DNA of 64,000 nucleotides from Blepharisma japonicum (taxonomy: Eukaryota > Ciliophora > Heterotrichea > Heterotrichida > Blepharismidae): contig CATKHK010000060.1 of NCBI GenBank assembly GCA_949751835.1, forward strand, positions 1 through 64,000, written 5' to 3'. The stretch's first letter is position 1. The number at the start of each line of letters is the position of its first letter. This document shows, in pieces, positions 10,973-21,844 of this stretch. The translations under genes and the position numbers were made by a program. The notes under the pieces were generated by a model. It saw only the letters and a list, made by a program, of their open reading frames with translations, was not told the origin of the DNA and did no database searches.

Positions 10973-13027
10973 ATGGAAATAGCAAGAGGGCGTCTCAATC
11001 TCATCAACTCTCACCTTCTTGGTTCTTTCCAGTTTGGGACAAAAGATCTTTCTTTAGATGAATACAGATCTCGAGGGAAAAAATTTAACAAAACCCTCCT
11101 CCACGACAAAATGTTAGAACCTTTTGGTGAAATGTATAAACTGCAATGAAATCTTATCAAAGAGAGAGAAGACTTATTTAACCATTGCTTAGCAACGGGT
11201 TTGTCGAAAGATGCTTTGGAAGAGCGAAGCCTTCGTCAGTTTATGTATTTATTCCCAAAATGTGGGCTGACACTTGAAGAAGATTTAAAAAACCCTCTAA
11301 GAAAATTATCAATGGTAGCCTCATTTTGCACGAATGATATCAATTTGACTTCAAGAGCACACATGCAACTCCTTTTATATGCAGAAATGCTTACTTACCT
11401 ATCAACAGAAAAGCACGCAAACTTGACAAGACGCGCCTACGAATTAAAAGACTTTGGGTGCTTAGGAATGACTGAAATAGGACATGGATCCAATCTTGCT
11501 AAAGTCGAAACAACTGCAATATATGATGTTGAGAGGAAAGAGTTTACAATAAACTCCCCTACACCAACAGCAGCAAAATGGTGAATTGGGAACGCTGGGA
11601 AAATTGCAAATATGGCAATCATTTTTGCCCAACTTATTATTAAAAACGCTAACTATGGAGTCCATGCATTTGTTGTCCAGGTTAGGGACAATCAAACGCA
11701 TGAAACACTAAATAATATTACTGTCGGAAATTGTGGGCCAATGGCTGGACTCAATGGAAACGACACAGGGTTTTTAATTTTCAAAAATTATAAAGCTCCA
11801 TATGATTGTTTCCTCGACAGGTTTGCACAAATTACACCAGAAGGTGATTTTAAAAGCTCAATTAAAAACCATGCTAGAAGGTTCGGAATAACAGTTTCTC
11901 CTTTAATTTGTGGAAGAATAGCTTGCTTTACTGGCACTGAAAACTATGCTAGAAATGCTCTTACAATTGCAATCAGATATGCAGCTATCAGAAAACAGTT
12001 TGGCGGAGACACAGAAAAGTCAATTTTGGACTATCAGCTACATAGATATAGGCTAATGCCGCATTTAGCTACCTTATTCGCATCAAATATGGCTACAAAA
12101 TTGATAGCAAAAGCATATAATGAAAGTATGCTTATTCTTCGCTCCAATCCAGAATCTAATGAAATTCGCGAATTTAGTTGGCTTGTAACTATATTTAAAG
12201 CAGTCAACGTGTGGAATAACCTTAAAACAATTCAAGAATGTAGAGAGGCTTGTGGAGGTCATGGGTATTCAACTTATGCAGGGTTTATTAAACTCAAACA
12301 AGATTGTGATGCAATTATAACAACTGATGGAGACAGCAATATTTTGATACAGTCAGCAGAAAGATATATCCTGCAAGCTGCTCAAGCAGCTATGGGCGGA
12401 AAAACTGTTAAATCAAAATACTTGCAGTTCATCAATCTTCAGCCAGCAAAGCCGAAATTTGAAAATAAAGACCAGTTGAAAAATCCTGAATTTCTGGTAT
12501 CTTTATTTGAGTTTCGATGCAATTATTATTTAACAATAGCACTTAACAAATTCCAAGAAAACATGGGGAATTACCCAAGTATGGCAGTAGCTTGGGATAA
12601 TACTCAAGTAAGGCAGCTATTTGCCCTCCCTCAGATTTTTGGAGAACTAGTTCTATTAAAAGAATTGATTAACTTTAAAAAGGAGCTAGCCCAAAGCTGC
12701 ACAAATGCAGGCGATATTATATTAAGTATATTGGTTCTTTATGCAAATCATATATTAGAAACAGATTCAGGCGCTCTAAAAACCCAATTTACTGAAGACG
12801 AAGTTAAATGGATTAATGAAATCGTGGTTGAATATTGCAATGAAGTCGGAGAAAACTCAGTTAACATTATTGATGCTCTCGCTTTTCCAGATCATGTAAT
12901 AGCATCGCCGCTAGGCCATAGTGATGGGCAAGTCTATGAAAGATATACAAAAATAGTAGAAGATGCCCCAGATTGCTATGAAAAGCCGAAGTGGATAAAT
13001 ATTGTCCAGGAAAATAGAAGGGTTTAA
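10973..13027 (+). CDS. Acyl-CoA oxidase (peroxisomal type)
   Basis: 684 residues, the usual length for this family. The enzyme makes trans-2-enoyl-CoA from acyl-CoA and passes electrons from FAD to O2, the first step of peroxisomal beta-oxidation. Visible signatures are LTEIGHGSN-like GMTEIGHGSN (about residue 165), KWWIGNAGK where the second W is TGA, FGGDTEKSILDYQLHRYRLMP, and CREACGGHGYS followed by a conserved Asp/Thr stretch. The C-terminal acyl-CoA oxidase domain follows. The ATG at 10973 gives the typical N-terminal region (LLHDKMLEPFGEMYKLQW). The C-terminus ENRRV is not a PTS1 signal. There are no introns; two TGA Trp codons lie at about 11147 and 11582. Confidence 0.93.
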
Positions 13028-13247
13028 AAATCGAATAATTAATAAGAATCTAAAGTATGAATATTTATTGGATTATATTTCTACGATAGATATATTTTAA
13101 ATGAATCAAAATTTAAAGGAAATGCCAGTAAAGATATCATATAATTATTACAATGACGTTTTTAGCACGAAAAAGGTAATAGATATATATCTTTTCAACA
13201 TTTGATTATTATAGATCTACAAGTCTTTAATATTTATAAATAGTTAG

Positions 13248-14528
13248 TTAAGGTTCATATTTTGATACTATTAAAGAATTATTCATCCCCGAAAACCCAA
13301 CCGCATTAATTAAAACATTGTTCAATTGTGTATGAACCGGCTCCTTAACAAAATTGAGTTCTTTACCTTTGATTTTCAGAGGGTTTTTCAAGTTCATAAC
13401 TGGTGCAACTACTCCATTAGAAATCATAAGTAATGCTGAGATGACGTGGAAAGTTCCAACAGCACACATCATATGACCTGTATGACCTTTCACTGCAGTA
13501 ATGTAAGGTCTAAGATCTCCAAACACTGAATCAATAGCATTTATCTCAGCGAAATCCCCAGCTTTTGTAGCTGTGGCATGCGCAAGAATTAAATCTATAT
13601 TTTCTGGCCTAATCCCAGTCATTCCTAGTACACCTAGCATGGTTCGGTAAATTCCTTCACCTCTAGGTGTTGGCTTGGTTAGATGGAACCCATCACAATT
13701 CATGCTATATCCTTTGACTTCTCCATATATTTTAGCTCCACGAGCCAATGCATGCTGAAGTTCTTCAAGAATTACAGCATTTCCACCATCAGCACCTGCA
13801 AGACCTGCTCTATTTTCATCTAAAGGTTTTGAAGATTCTCCTGGGTTTTCGTTACTTTTTAAATTAATGCAGCCAAGTAAAGCAAATCCTTTTAAGATGA
13901 CTGGATGGACGATGGTATCGGCAGCACCTGCAATGCAGACATCAGATTCTCCTAGCATGATGGTCCTAAAAGCTTCTTGAACTACAGCATGACCTGTAGC
14001 GCAAGCTGGGCTCACAGCTTCTGTATGTCCTTTTGCTCCAAAATAGCGACTGATTGCAGTATTAAGGCCATTAATATCAATTTTTTCAGCATAGTCAGCA
14101 GGAATTGCATCAATATTTGATCCATTTGCGTGAACATCATGAAGGCCTTGCATAAATTCATAGACAGAACTGACTCCTGTACCCATAACGCATCCGAATC
14201 TTTCTCTTTCTTCTTCAGAAGATGGTCTAAAGCCACTATCTTGCATTGCTTTATAGACTGCAGAAAATCCATGGACATTTGTTCTTGTTTTGTTGCATGG
14301 CATTATGTTTTTCCAATACTCATAATCAATATCTAAATAACCTCCGATTCTTACTGGGATTTGATCAACTTCAGGCATCACTTGATGATTAATGGCCTTT
14401 ACACCTGATTTTCCTCCTATAAGGGCATCTCAAGCTTGTGGTAATGTATTTCCAATAGGTGTCGTTAGTCCCATTCCAGTAACAACTACTCTTCTTCCAG
14501 TCGCATTTCTAAGTTGATTCCAAGCCAT
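13248..14528 (-). CDS. Beta-ketoacyl-ACP synthase (KAS I/II, FabF/KS-alpha-like), catalytic
   Basis: 426-residue condensing enzyme. It starts with the family pattern RRVVVTGMGLTTPIG at residues 12-26 and ends with INAVGFSGMNNSL. All four catalytic residues are in place: Cys176 (SPACATGH), His317 (LAHATAT), Lys347 and His352 (AVKGHTGH). The start at 14528 restores the conserved N-terminal strand and needs one TGA Trp codon (QAWDAL). The family extends acyl-ACP by decarboxylative condensation with malonyl-ACP, in type II fatty acid synthesis or type II polyketide synthesis. It could be the mitochondrial FAS-II enzyme (OXSM), but no clear targeting presequence is visible and it is divergent. It lies head-to-head with the second ketosynthase gene at 14737, with 208 bp between the start codons. 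Confidence 0.88.
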
Positions 14529-14736
14529 TTTAACTATAAACGGATATCACACTTCTCATTAAATTATAAATTTTCACATAAGAAACTCTAATCAGAGAAT
14601 AGTATACTATTCTTATTGCTTTTTTGTTATTATTTTTAACTCAATGCTTGAATTTTAATTCTAGTTTTTTTTACTTTTTCTTAAATATTTCTTATTTAGT
14701 ATGGAATCTTAAACGGATCTCCTAATTATAAACAAA
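14529..14736. promoter_or_regulatory. Bidirectional promoter region of the ketosynthase pair
   Basis: 208 bp between the ATG codons of two divergent ketosynthase genes. Short AT-rich tracts only. Both genes probably share regulation from this segment; that is inference from orientation and distance. Confidence 0.5.
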
Positions 14737-15999
14737 ATGGCAGCCCCTTATCTAAAACGAGTCGTAGTAACTGGATTAAGTATGATTACTCCTCTTGGCT
14801 TGAACGCTCAATCTACATTTTCAGGCCTCTTATCAAAACAATCAGGCTTAAAAAAGCTTAGCGCTTCAGATGCTCCATTTGCTGATCAACTTAAAGTGAA
14901 AGTTGCTGGCCGCTTATGGAATTGGGACGAAGAATCTTATTCAGACAAGTCAAATTTATTGAAAAGCCATTATCATGCGTTAGCTATAAATTGCAGCGAA
15001 GAGGTTTTAGCTGACAGCAATTGGAAAACTACTAATGATGAAGAAAAGTTCAAGACAGGTCTTCTATTGGGATGTCCAAGAACTGATAGCGCAACTCTCA
15101 GCCCTATGCAAAAAGAAATTAATGAGTCTGGATATGAAGCCACAGATAAATTATTAGCACTTTATGGTATCCCAAGTAAAATTGTAGGGACAATTTCTAT
15201 ATATCACAAATTAGGTAGTTTTGCTGATACTGTGTGTTCAGGACACTGCTCAGGTAGCAATGCAATTGGAACTTCATATCGTGCAATCCAATTGGAAGAA
15301 GCAACTATCATGCTTGCTGGGTCTATTGAGCCAGAATTAGATTCAATTTGGCTTCAGAGTTTGGAAAAAGGAAATTATGGTTATAATTTGGAAGCTGAAA
15401 AGAATCCTGAAGGCTCAGTCAAGCCTTTTGATACAAATAGAAAAGGATGGATTTTAAGTGAAGGAGGTAGCATTCTAATTCTTGAAGAATTAGAACATGC
15501 ATTAAATAGAGGTGCCAAAATTTACGCAGAAGTCGCAGGATTCTCAATGATTTCAGAAGCAGGAGACCAAACAAAGAGAGATGGAAACGGGGTCTATAGA
15601 TCTATGAGAGACGCCATAAGGCAAGCAGGTCTTACCCCAAATGACATTGATGCTGTTTTCGGCGATGCTTCTGGCAATTTTGATTGGGATTACGGTGAAG
15701 CTTCAGCAATTTTAAAACTTTTTGGAAGAAAAACCCCAGCAGTTACTGCAATTAAAGGTGGGCTTGGACATATGCAAGGAGCCAGCAGCTCAACCAACGT
15801 TGTAGCAGCTGCAATTTCAGTTCAACAAGGACTTATCCCACCTATCACAAACCTCGAAAATCCACTAAGTGTTGATGGAGTTACTCCTAATTTTGTAACA
15901 AATGTAAGAGAACAAAAATTGAGGGCAGTCGTTGCTAATGCAGTGAATTATGATGGTTCTGCGTTTAGCTCTATAGTACTGAAAGCTTTTACTAGATAA
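14737..15999 (+). CDS. Ketosynthase-like protein lacking first catalytic His (chain-length-factor-like)
   Basis: 420 residues, with the same fold as its divergent neighbour: KRVVVTGLSMITPLG at the start and NAVNYDGSAFSSIVL at the end. The active-site Cys is kept (Cys171, GHCSGSN), as are Lys340 and His345 (AIKGGLGHMQG). The first catalytic His (His317 in the neighbour) is replaced by Asp310 in FGDASGNFDWDYGEASAI. That replacement, an Asp-Ala-x-Gly stretch with downstream acidic residues, recalls the KS-beta or chain-length-factor subunits of bacterial type II aromatic polyketide synthases, though those usually have Gln in place of the Cys. It may be a non-condensing partner of the gene at 13248-14528. 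A redesigned condensing or thioesterase-like activity is the alternative. Confidence 0.82.
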   Translation: MAAPYLKRVVVTGLSMITPLGLNAQSTFSGLLSKQSGLKKLSASDAPFADQLKVKVAGRLWNWDEESYSDKSNLLKSHYHALAINCSEEVLADSNWKTTNDEEKFKTGLLLGCPRTDSATLSPMQKEINESGYEATDKLLALYGIPSKIVGTISIYHKLGSFADTVCSGHCSGSNAIGTSYRAIQLEEATIMLAGSIEPELDSIWLQSLEKGNYGYNLEAEKNPEGSVKPFDTNRKGWILSEGGSILILEELEHALNRGAKIYAEVAGFSMISEAGDQTKRDGNGVYRSMRDAIRQAGLTPNDIDAVFGDASGNFDWDYGEASAILKLFGRKTPAVTAIKGGLGHMQGASSSTNVVAAAISVQQGLIPPITNLENPLSVDGVTPNFVTNVREQKLRAVVANAVNYDGSAFSSIVLKAFTR

Positions 16000-16056
16000 A
16001 CCTTATTTAATATCGATTTGATTTATTAAAAATATCAAGAAATATTAATTTATAAT

Positions 16057-18204
16057 ATGGTCTCTGCTTTACAAAACGGAAAGGGCTATTTTAATGAAAC
16101 TCAGTTTGAAATTGAAGGAATTTCAGGAACGAAAAAGGTATTTCACAATTAGTCAGAGGCAGAAATCCAGCTATGATCTACAACTGAAGGAATTTCAGAC
16201 TTTGAAAAGGGAATGATTTTTTTGCAATCTGGATTTATCCAACAAAAATTGTGGGCACTGCAAAACCTTGACAAAATTTTTAGGGAAAACTTTGAAGGAA
16301 TGTTTAATTTTGTGAAAAATAGAATTAATGCTGAAGATTGGGATATTGAACTAAAAATCGCATTTGGCCAAGGAGTTATCAATGCAGTAAAACAAGAAAT
16401 TTTCCCCCAAAGCTTATGTGAAGAAATTCTTGATATTTGTATTTCTATTTTAAGGTCTTTAACTACAAGTCTTCATGAAACTTGAATTCAAGTGTTCGCC
16501 TGCTTAATTTTTAGTGGCATTTCGAATACTCAAATAGAAAAAGCAATAAATTTCACTATCGATTTATCTGATTTTAATCAAAAACCTGTATTTCGACATG
16601 TTTCTTGCAAGCTATTAAAAATCATTGCCCAGAAAATAAAATTTGGGTTTAAAGGTCAATTATTTCAAAGAGCTAAAGCTTTATCTCAGGACACTGATTC
16701 TGAAGTAAGGCAAGAAATGTGCATTGCTTGAATAGAAATTTGCAATTATAAGTCACAAAATGAAATTCAAGAAAAAATTTTTTATGAAATTCTTAAGCTT
16801 GTGGACGACGAAGTAATTTCGGTAAAAGTTGAAGCTATTGTTTGTTTAATAAAAATTATTCCGTCTCTATCTAAAGATTTCATATCTCGCCATGCTGTTT
16901 CTATTATAAAAAAAGAATTACTCGTGGAAACGCATATAGAGATTCAACATATATTTTCTGAGCTAATAGGAGAATTATTGGTATCAATCAAACCATTAAT
17001 TTCTCCAGATATAAGAGAATCCTTTTTAAAATCTTTATTATTTTTAAAGGATTCTGATTTTACTGTAAGGAAAAACCTTGCTTATAATTTTCCAGCAATT
17101 TTCTCAATATTAGGCACTTGCCAAGTAATGAAAGATATTTTAGCAAGATTTGTAAATGATGCTGAGCCTGAAATAAAAATTGCTATAGCGAAAGGATTAC
17201 ATGAAATCAGTAAACTTGATATTTCTTGTAAAACAATTGCATTTTTAGCCACACAATTACTGGAAGACCAAGAAAGCCAATTTTTTATTATAAAAAATAC
17301 ACAGTGGTGGGCGAGTAAAATATCAAGTTCTTCCATCCTTGGAAAAATAACAAATTCAATACAGACCGGAAGCTGAAGAGATCAGATGAAATTTTTAGAA
17401 ATATTGAACGAAAATATTATGAATTTTCAAATAAACAATTTATTAGAAGATATTGTACCGATTTTACTTCAAAAAATGCAAAATGATAATTTTTCACTCA
17501 AACTTCTGTCAGCTAAAGTCTTATCTACAATTTTATATCACACACATTATATTTCCCGTAAGCTTGAAATCATTAATAGCCTGAAAGATAAATTTGGTAG
17601 ATCTTCAAGCTGCTATGATCGGATCTTATTTATAGATTTCATAGAGTTTTCAATGTCCTATCAATCAAAAGAATATTTTTCGAAAAATTTTTTTGATGAA
17701 ATTCTCAATATATCCCATGACCTAATAGACATAGTCCGGTTGAAAGTTGCTATGATTTTGCCTACTATTCGGCAAGTAATCCCAGATCATCAAATATATC
17801 AAGTTGAAAATTTAACAGAATTTCTAATAGATGACCCTTCATCTAACGTGAGAAATACTGCTATAAATTCGAAAGAAATTATGAAAAGCGACGAATATAA
17901 TAAAAAAATATACAGTGACGAAGAACAAAGAGACTTCCAACAAAGAAGCAAGTTTGAAGAAGAGCAAGCAAGATTAGACTCAAAAGAAATCGAAGATAAT
18001 AAGAGAAGGATGGTCATAGAATTTGCATCAAAAGCTAGAGAAGCACTTAGACAGAAAAGAAATGAAAAAACAAAAACTCAAGTTTCTCATTTGAAAACTC
18101 GAAGTGCATCTGGACAGCCAATATTGGTGAAACCACAAAGAAATACTCAGCCAAGCATTCCATTAAGAGCTGGATCATCTAGCAGAAGAAAAAACCCATA
18201 TTAA
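16057..18204 (+). CDS. HEAT-repeat protein, phosphatase regulatory subunit-like
   Basis: Spliced: exons 16057-16137 and 16153-18204, 710 residues. The first exon encodes 27 residues; the 15-nt intron has an in-frame TAG. At least four internal TGA codons (for example at 16486 and 16729) fall in hydrophobic helix positions and are read as Trp. From about residue 40 to 590 the protein is a series of helical HEAT-type repeats resembling PP2A A subunits and PPP4R4. The tail is a charged coiled coil (EEQARLDSKEIEDNKRRM) followed by a basic Ser-rich end. The PPP4R4-like call is family resemblance by eye only; a general scaffold protein is also possible. Confidence 0.72.
16138..16152 (+). other. 15-nt intron in HEAT-repeat gene
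   Basis: GTATTTCACAATTAG, phase 0 after codon 27. Retention would stop translation at its own TAG. A lies at position 10. Confidence 0.85.
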
Positions 18205-19033
18205 AATGCATATACAAAATAAATTAATCTCACAAGATAAATATAAATGATTTATATATAAATAGGAACTTATTATTTTTATACAAAACAAAGCTAAAAT
18301 ATTTGTTTTTACTATCTAAAGATCAATTTAAAGAAAAAATATTTAATGCTTTCCAAATAAAGCTAATTGTAAAATCCTTATGCACGTATGAATCCATCAA
18401 AAATAATATGAAAAAAGATATCGAAGATATTCAATAGAAAGATAGAATCATTTATTGATCTTATTTGCATGTTCATACTCTGCGATTGAAACATATCTTC
18501 CAAAGCCAAATTTTTATAATATAAAAATAAGTAAAAAATCACAGCTAAGCGAAGTTAAAATTTCGTTTGAAATTAAAAGCAGTTAGCAAAGTTAAAAAAC
18601 CAATTTTTGTTAAAAATTGTTAGAGATTAGCATAAGTAGATGCAGTATTTGAAATTGAGAAAGATTTGGTGGAGAATTTCTTTAATTTAAATAAAAAAAT
18701 AATGAGTTTAGAGATACTTAAAGAAAGAAAATGTGTTGGAAGTAATTAATCCAACTTGTCAAGGAATGATTTTGTATAAGAAAAATTCAAGAAAAATTCT
18801 TAATAGAAACGAGCCAGCTAGCTAATAAGTGATGCAAGATAATAAAGCTTAATTTAAACAAAAAGTTATTGATTAAAACTTTAGGATAAGAATAAAGAAA
18901 ATATCTAAAATATTTAGGCTAAACAACACTTCAATATTAATTTTATTAAATATAAAATTCTTTTTACTGGAGTTTATATTGCCTTTATAATTATAGGGTT
19001 GCCAATTCATTTTCGGGAAATAAATAAAGAGAT
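18205..19033. other. AT-rich spacer
   Basis: 829 bp upstream of the first B-box/kelch gene. No open frame longer than about 45 codons, no repeat and no RNA gene were recognised. Confidence 0.4.
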
Positions 19034-21784
19034 ATGGCTAATGCATCATGCTCCTTTCTTGGTTGCTCAAACTCTGGAGCTTATATATGTACATGTATGA
19101 TGCCAAGAGTAATTATTTGCCCTGAGCATATAAGACTTCATTGTCAGGAAGGGAAAGAACACAATATAAAACTTGTAGAGTCTCCTAAACCTCTGAAACT
19201 TGATGAAAATTCGAAAAAAATAATAGCAAATCATTTCGCAAGCATTAATACTGAAATATCAATAAAGATAAAGGGATTAATTGCTGAAACTACAGAAAAA
19301 ATCAATGTAATGAAATTGAAATTGAAAAATTTAATTAATGAAAATAGAATATCTACAGAAAAATATAGAGAAATCATAAATTTTATCTATAGAGACTCAC
19401 ATTTCCCAGAACCATATAGTCAATTGAATAAAGAGCTGGCTTCTAATCAGAGAGATTGCAAAAATTTGATGCAAAATACGAAATTTGAATTTTATGACTC
19501 TATTTATCAAGAAATAAAGAAATATGAAAACTTTATTTCAAGTATTGGACAAAGCAAGCCTTCTTGCATATGGTATAATTCAGAAATATTAAAAATTAAT
19601 AGTCAAGAAAGAAACTTAATTGAAAATTCACCTGACACTTCAATAAATACTCCAGATTCAATGATAACAGAGTTATGAAAGGAAAATTTAGTACAAGAAA
19701 ATAAAAAACTATTAGAAAAAATTAACCAATTGGAAGAAATAGTTAATATAAAAAATTCTGATATTAACAAATTGCGTGATGATTTTGCTTATTCAGAGAA
19801 AAAACTGGAGCAAAAATCTCAAGAAAAGAATGAAATAATAGAGGAATTAGAAAACTTAAAGATGAAATTTAGTCAAAAAGAAAATGAAGATAAAAAATTG
19901 AATATGAAAATTGAAGACCTACAAAAAGCAAATTTCTTGAAGGATATAGATAATCAATCATTAAAGGAGCAAATAGGTAAACTTGAAAAGGAACTTAAAT
20001 TAGAAAATAGAGATAAAGATGTGCTTAAGATAAAAGTTGAGGAAAGATTGAAAGATAAGTCCGAGCAAGAAAATAGAGAAAACAATATTAATAAATATAA
20101 AAAATCAGAGCAAACTGAAATTTGGGACAACGAAGATGAAGAACCATCAAAAAAATCTGGTAAATTATATGAAACTAAGCCCTTGGATAGCAGCAGCGAA
20201 AAATCAAAAAATCTTATGAATTCGTACTCAAATGAAGATGCATGAAAAGATGCAGAAGTTCCAAATCAAAGATTAAATGGAAAATCACCAAAAAATGATA
20301 GCTGAGATATTAATAATGAAAATTCAAAACAAAATGCAGAACAAAAAATAGCTGAAGATCCATGAAATAAAGCAGAGCCTGTTCAAAAGCACTCAAACCA
20401 AAAATTAAATGAAAAATCACATATAGCTGACAACTCTGATAGAAAAAGTGGCAATTCAAAAAAGTATATAGACGATAAAGCAGCTAAAGATGCATGAAAA
20501 GCAGCAGAAGTTCCTCAAAATCGCTCTAATTCGCGATCAAATAAAAAATCATATACAACTGAAAGTTGAGATAGGCAAATTGAGCAACCAATAATTGTGA
20601 ACTCAGAGTGAGCTCAAAATGCATGAAATGAAGCAGAAGCTTCTCAAAGACACTCTCATTCACGATCAAATAAAAAATCATATGCAACCGAAAGTTGAGA
20701 TAGCCAAATTGAGCAGCCAACAATTGTGAACTCAGAGTGAGCTCAAAATGCATGAAATGAAGCAGAAGCTTCTCAAAGACACTCTCATTCACGATCAAGA
20801 GAAAAATCGCATACAAGAGATAATCGGGATAGTAAGATGGAAACACCAAAAAAGCCTATGAATTCTCGATGAACAAGAGACACCGAAGTAAAAATTCCGA
20901 GAAAGCACTCTAAATCAAGATCAAGTGAAAAACGTGATCGTTATGAAAGTCCGAGAAAAATTCCAAAACTAAATACCATTAATGAATGAAAATGCAAAAG
21001 TATTTTTCCAGGTACAAAAACAGCTTATTTTAAAGATAAATCCAAAATCTTAAGAACAAAAAATCTCAATCAATTAAATGAAACAGAAATTCTTACAAAT
21101 AGTGAAGATTATGAGCTCTCAGAATTACCAGAGACCATAAGCACTTATATTGCTATGTGTCAAATACCTAGCGAAGCCATTTTTTGTTATGGGAATCTAT
21201 ATGATGGGCATGCAACTGGAATTACTTTTATAATAGAAAGCGATTTTTCTTTAGTCATGAGAGAATACGGAAAGCCGCGCTCTCATTCAAGTGTCTGCTA
21301 TTATCATGGCTCAGTCTATGCTTTTGGAGGATCTAATGACAATGGAAAAACTAAAGAAGCCTCAAGATTTTCATTTAATAGTCACATCTGAAAAGATATA
21401 GCTGATATGCCAGAGGTTTCTAATTTTTGCACTACACTTGCTTATGAAGATAAAATCTATATAGCTGGACCATCTCTTTCTAAAATTTATATTTATAATC
21501 CACGCCATGATAGATATGACATTGTGCAAGAATATCTTGAAATAGAAAAGCCAAAATTATTATTATCGCTTTATGATAAGATTTATTTATTGCAAAGCGA
21601 AGGAGATTTATTAGTTTATGATGGAAGATGGAATAGGACTAGAAATACAGCTGAATTTTTTGCAAAAAACCCTTCTTCATTTAGGGTTATTTATAAAAAG
21701 AACATTTATTTCACTTGTGGAGATGCAAAGTATTACAAATTTAGCTCGAGAGGTGAACTTGGGCATGCTTTTGGCTGGATTTAA
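19034..21784 (+). CDS. B-box / coiled-coil / kelch-like protein, long member with Trp-rich 40-aa repeats
   Basis: 916 residues, no intron, with at least 13 TGA Trp codons. The N-terminus (about residues 5-40) is a Cys/His cluster of B-box type (CSFLGCS...CTCMMPRVIICPEHIRLHC). Residues 50-370 are coiled coil. Residues about 400-640 are low-complexity and charged with repeated [DES]W and AW motifs, including two nearly exact 40-residue repeats. The C-terminal ~220 residues carry kelch-like motifs (IFCYGN, VYAFGGSNDNG, YIAGPSLSKIYIYNP). It is the longest and most upstream member of the local family that runs to 40972. B-box plus coiled-coil proteins often self-assemble and kelch domains bind protein partners; the role here is unknown. 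No RING finger is visible, so a ubiquitin-ligase role is not supported. Confidence 0.85.
20521..20820 (+). repeat. 120-nt in-frame tandem repeat, 2.5 copies
   Basis: Units at 20521-20640 and 20641-20760 are nearly identical, with a partial third at 20761-20820. Each encodes 40 residues with SRSNKKSY, TESWD, NSEWAQNAW and NEAEASQRHSHS. Every Trp in the repeat is TGA. High identity points to recent duplication or ongoing unequal exchange. Confidence 0.9.
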
Positions 21785-21844
21785 TAGTTTATTAATTAAA
21801 ATAAGTATTAATTAAAAAGATCTTTTTGTGTTTATATTAATAAA

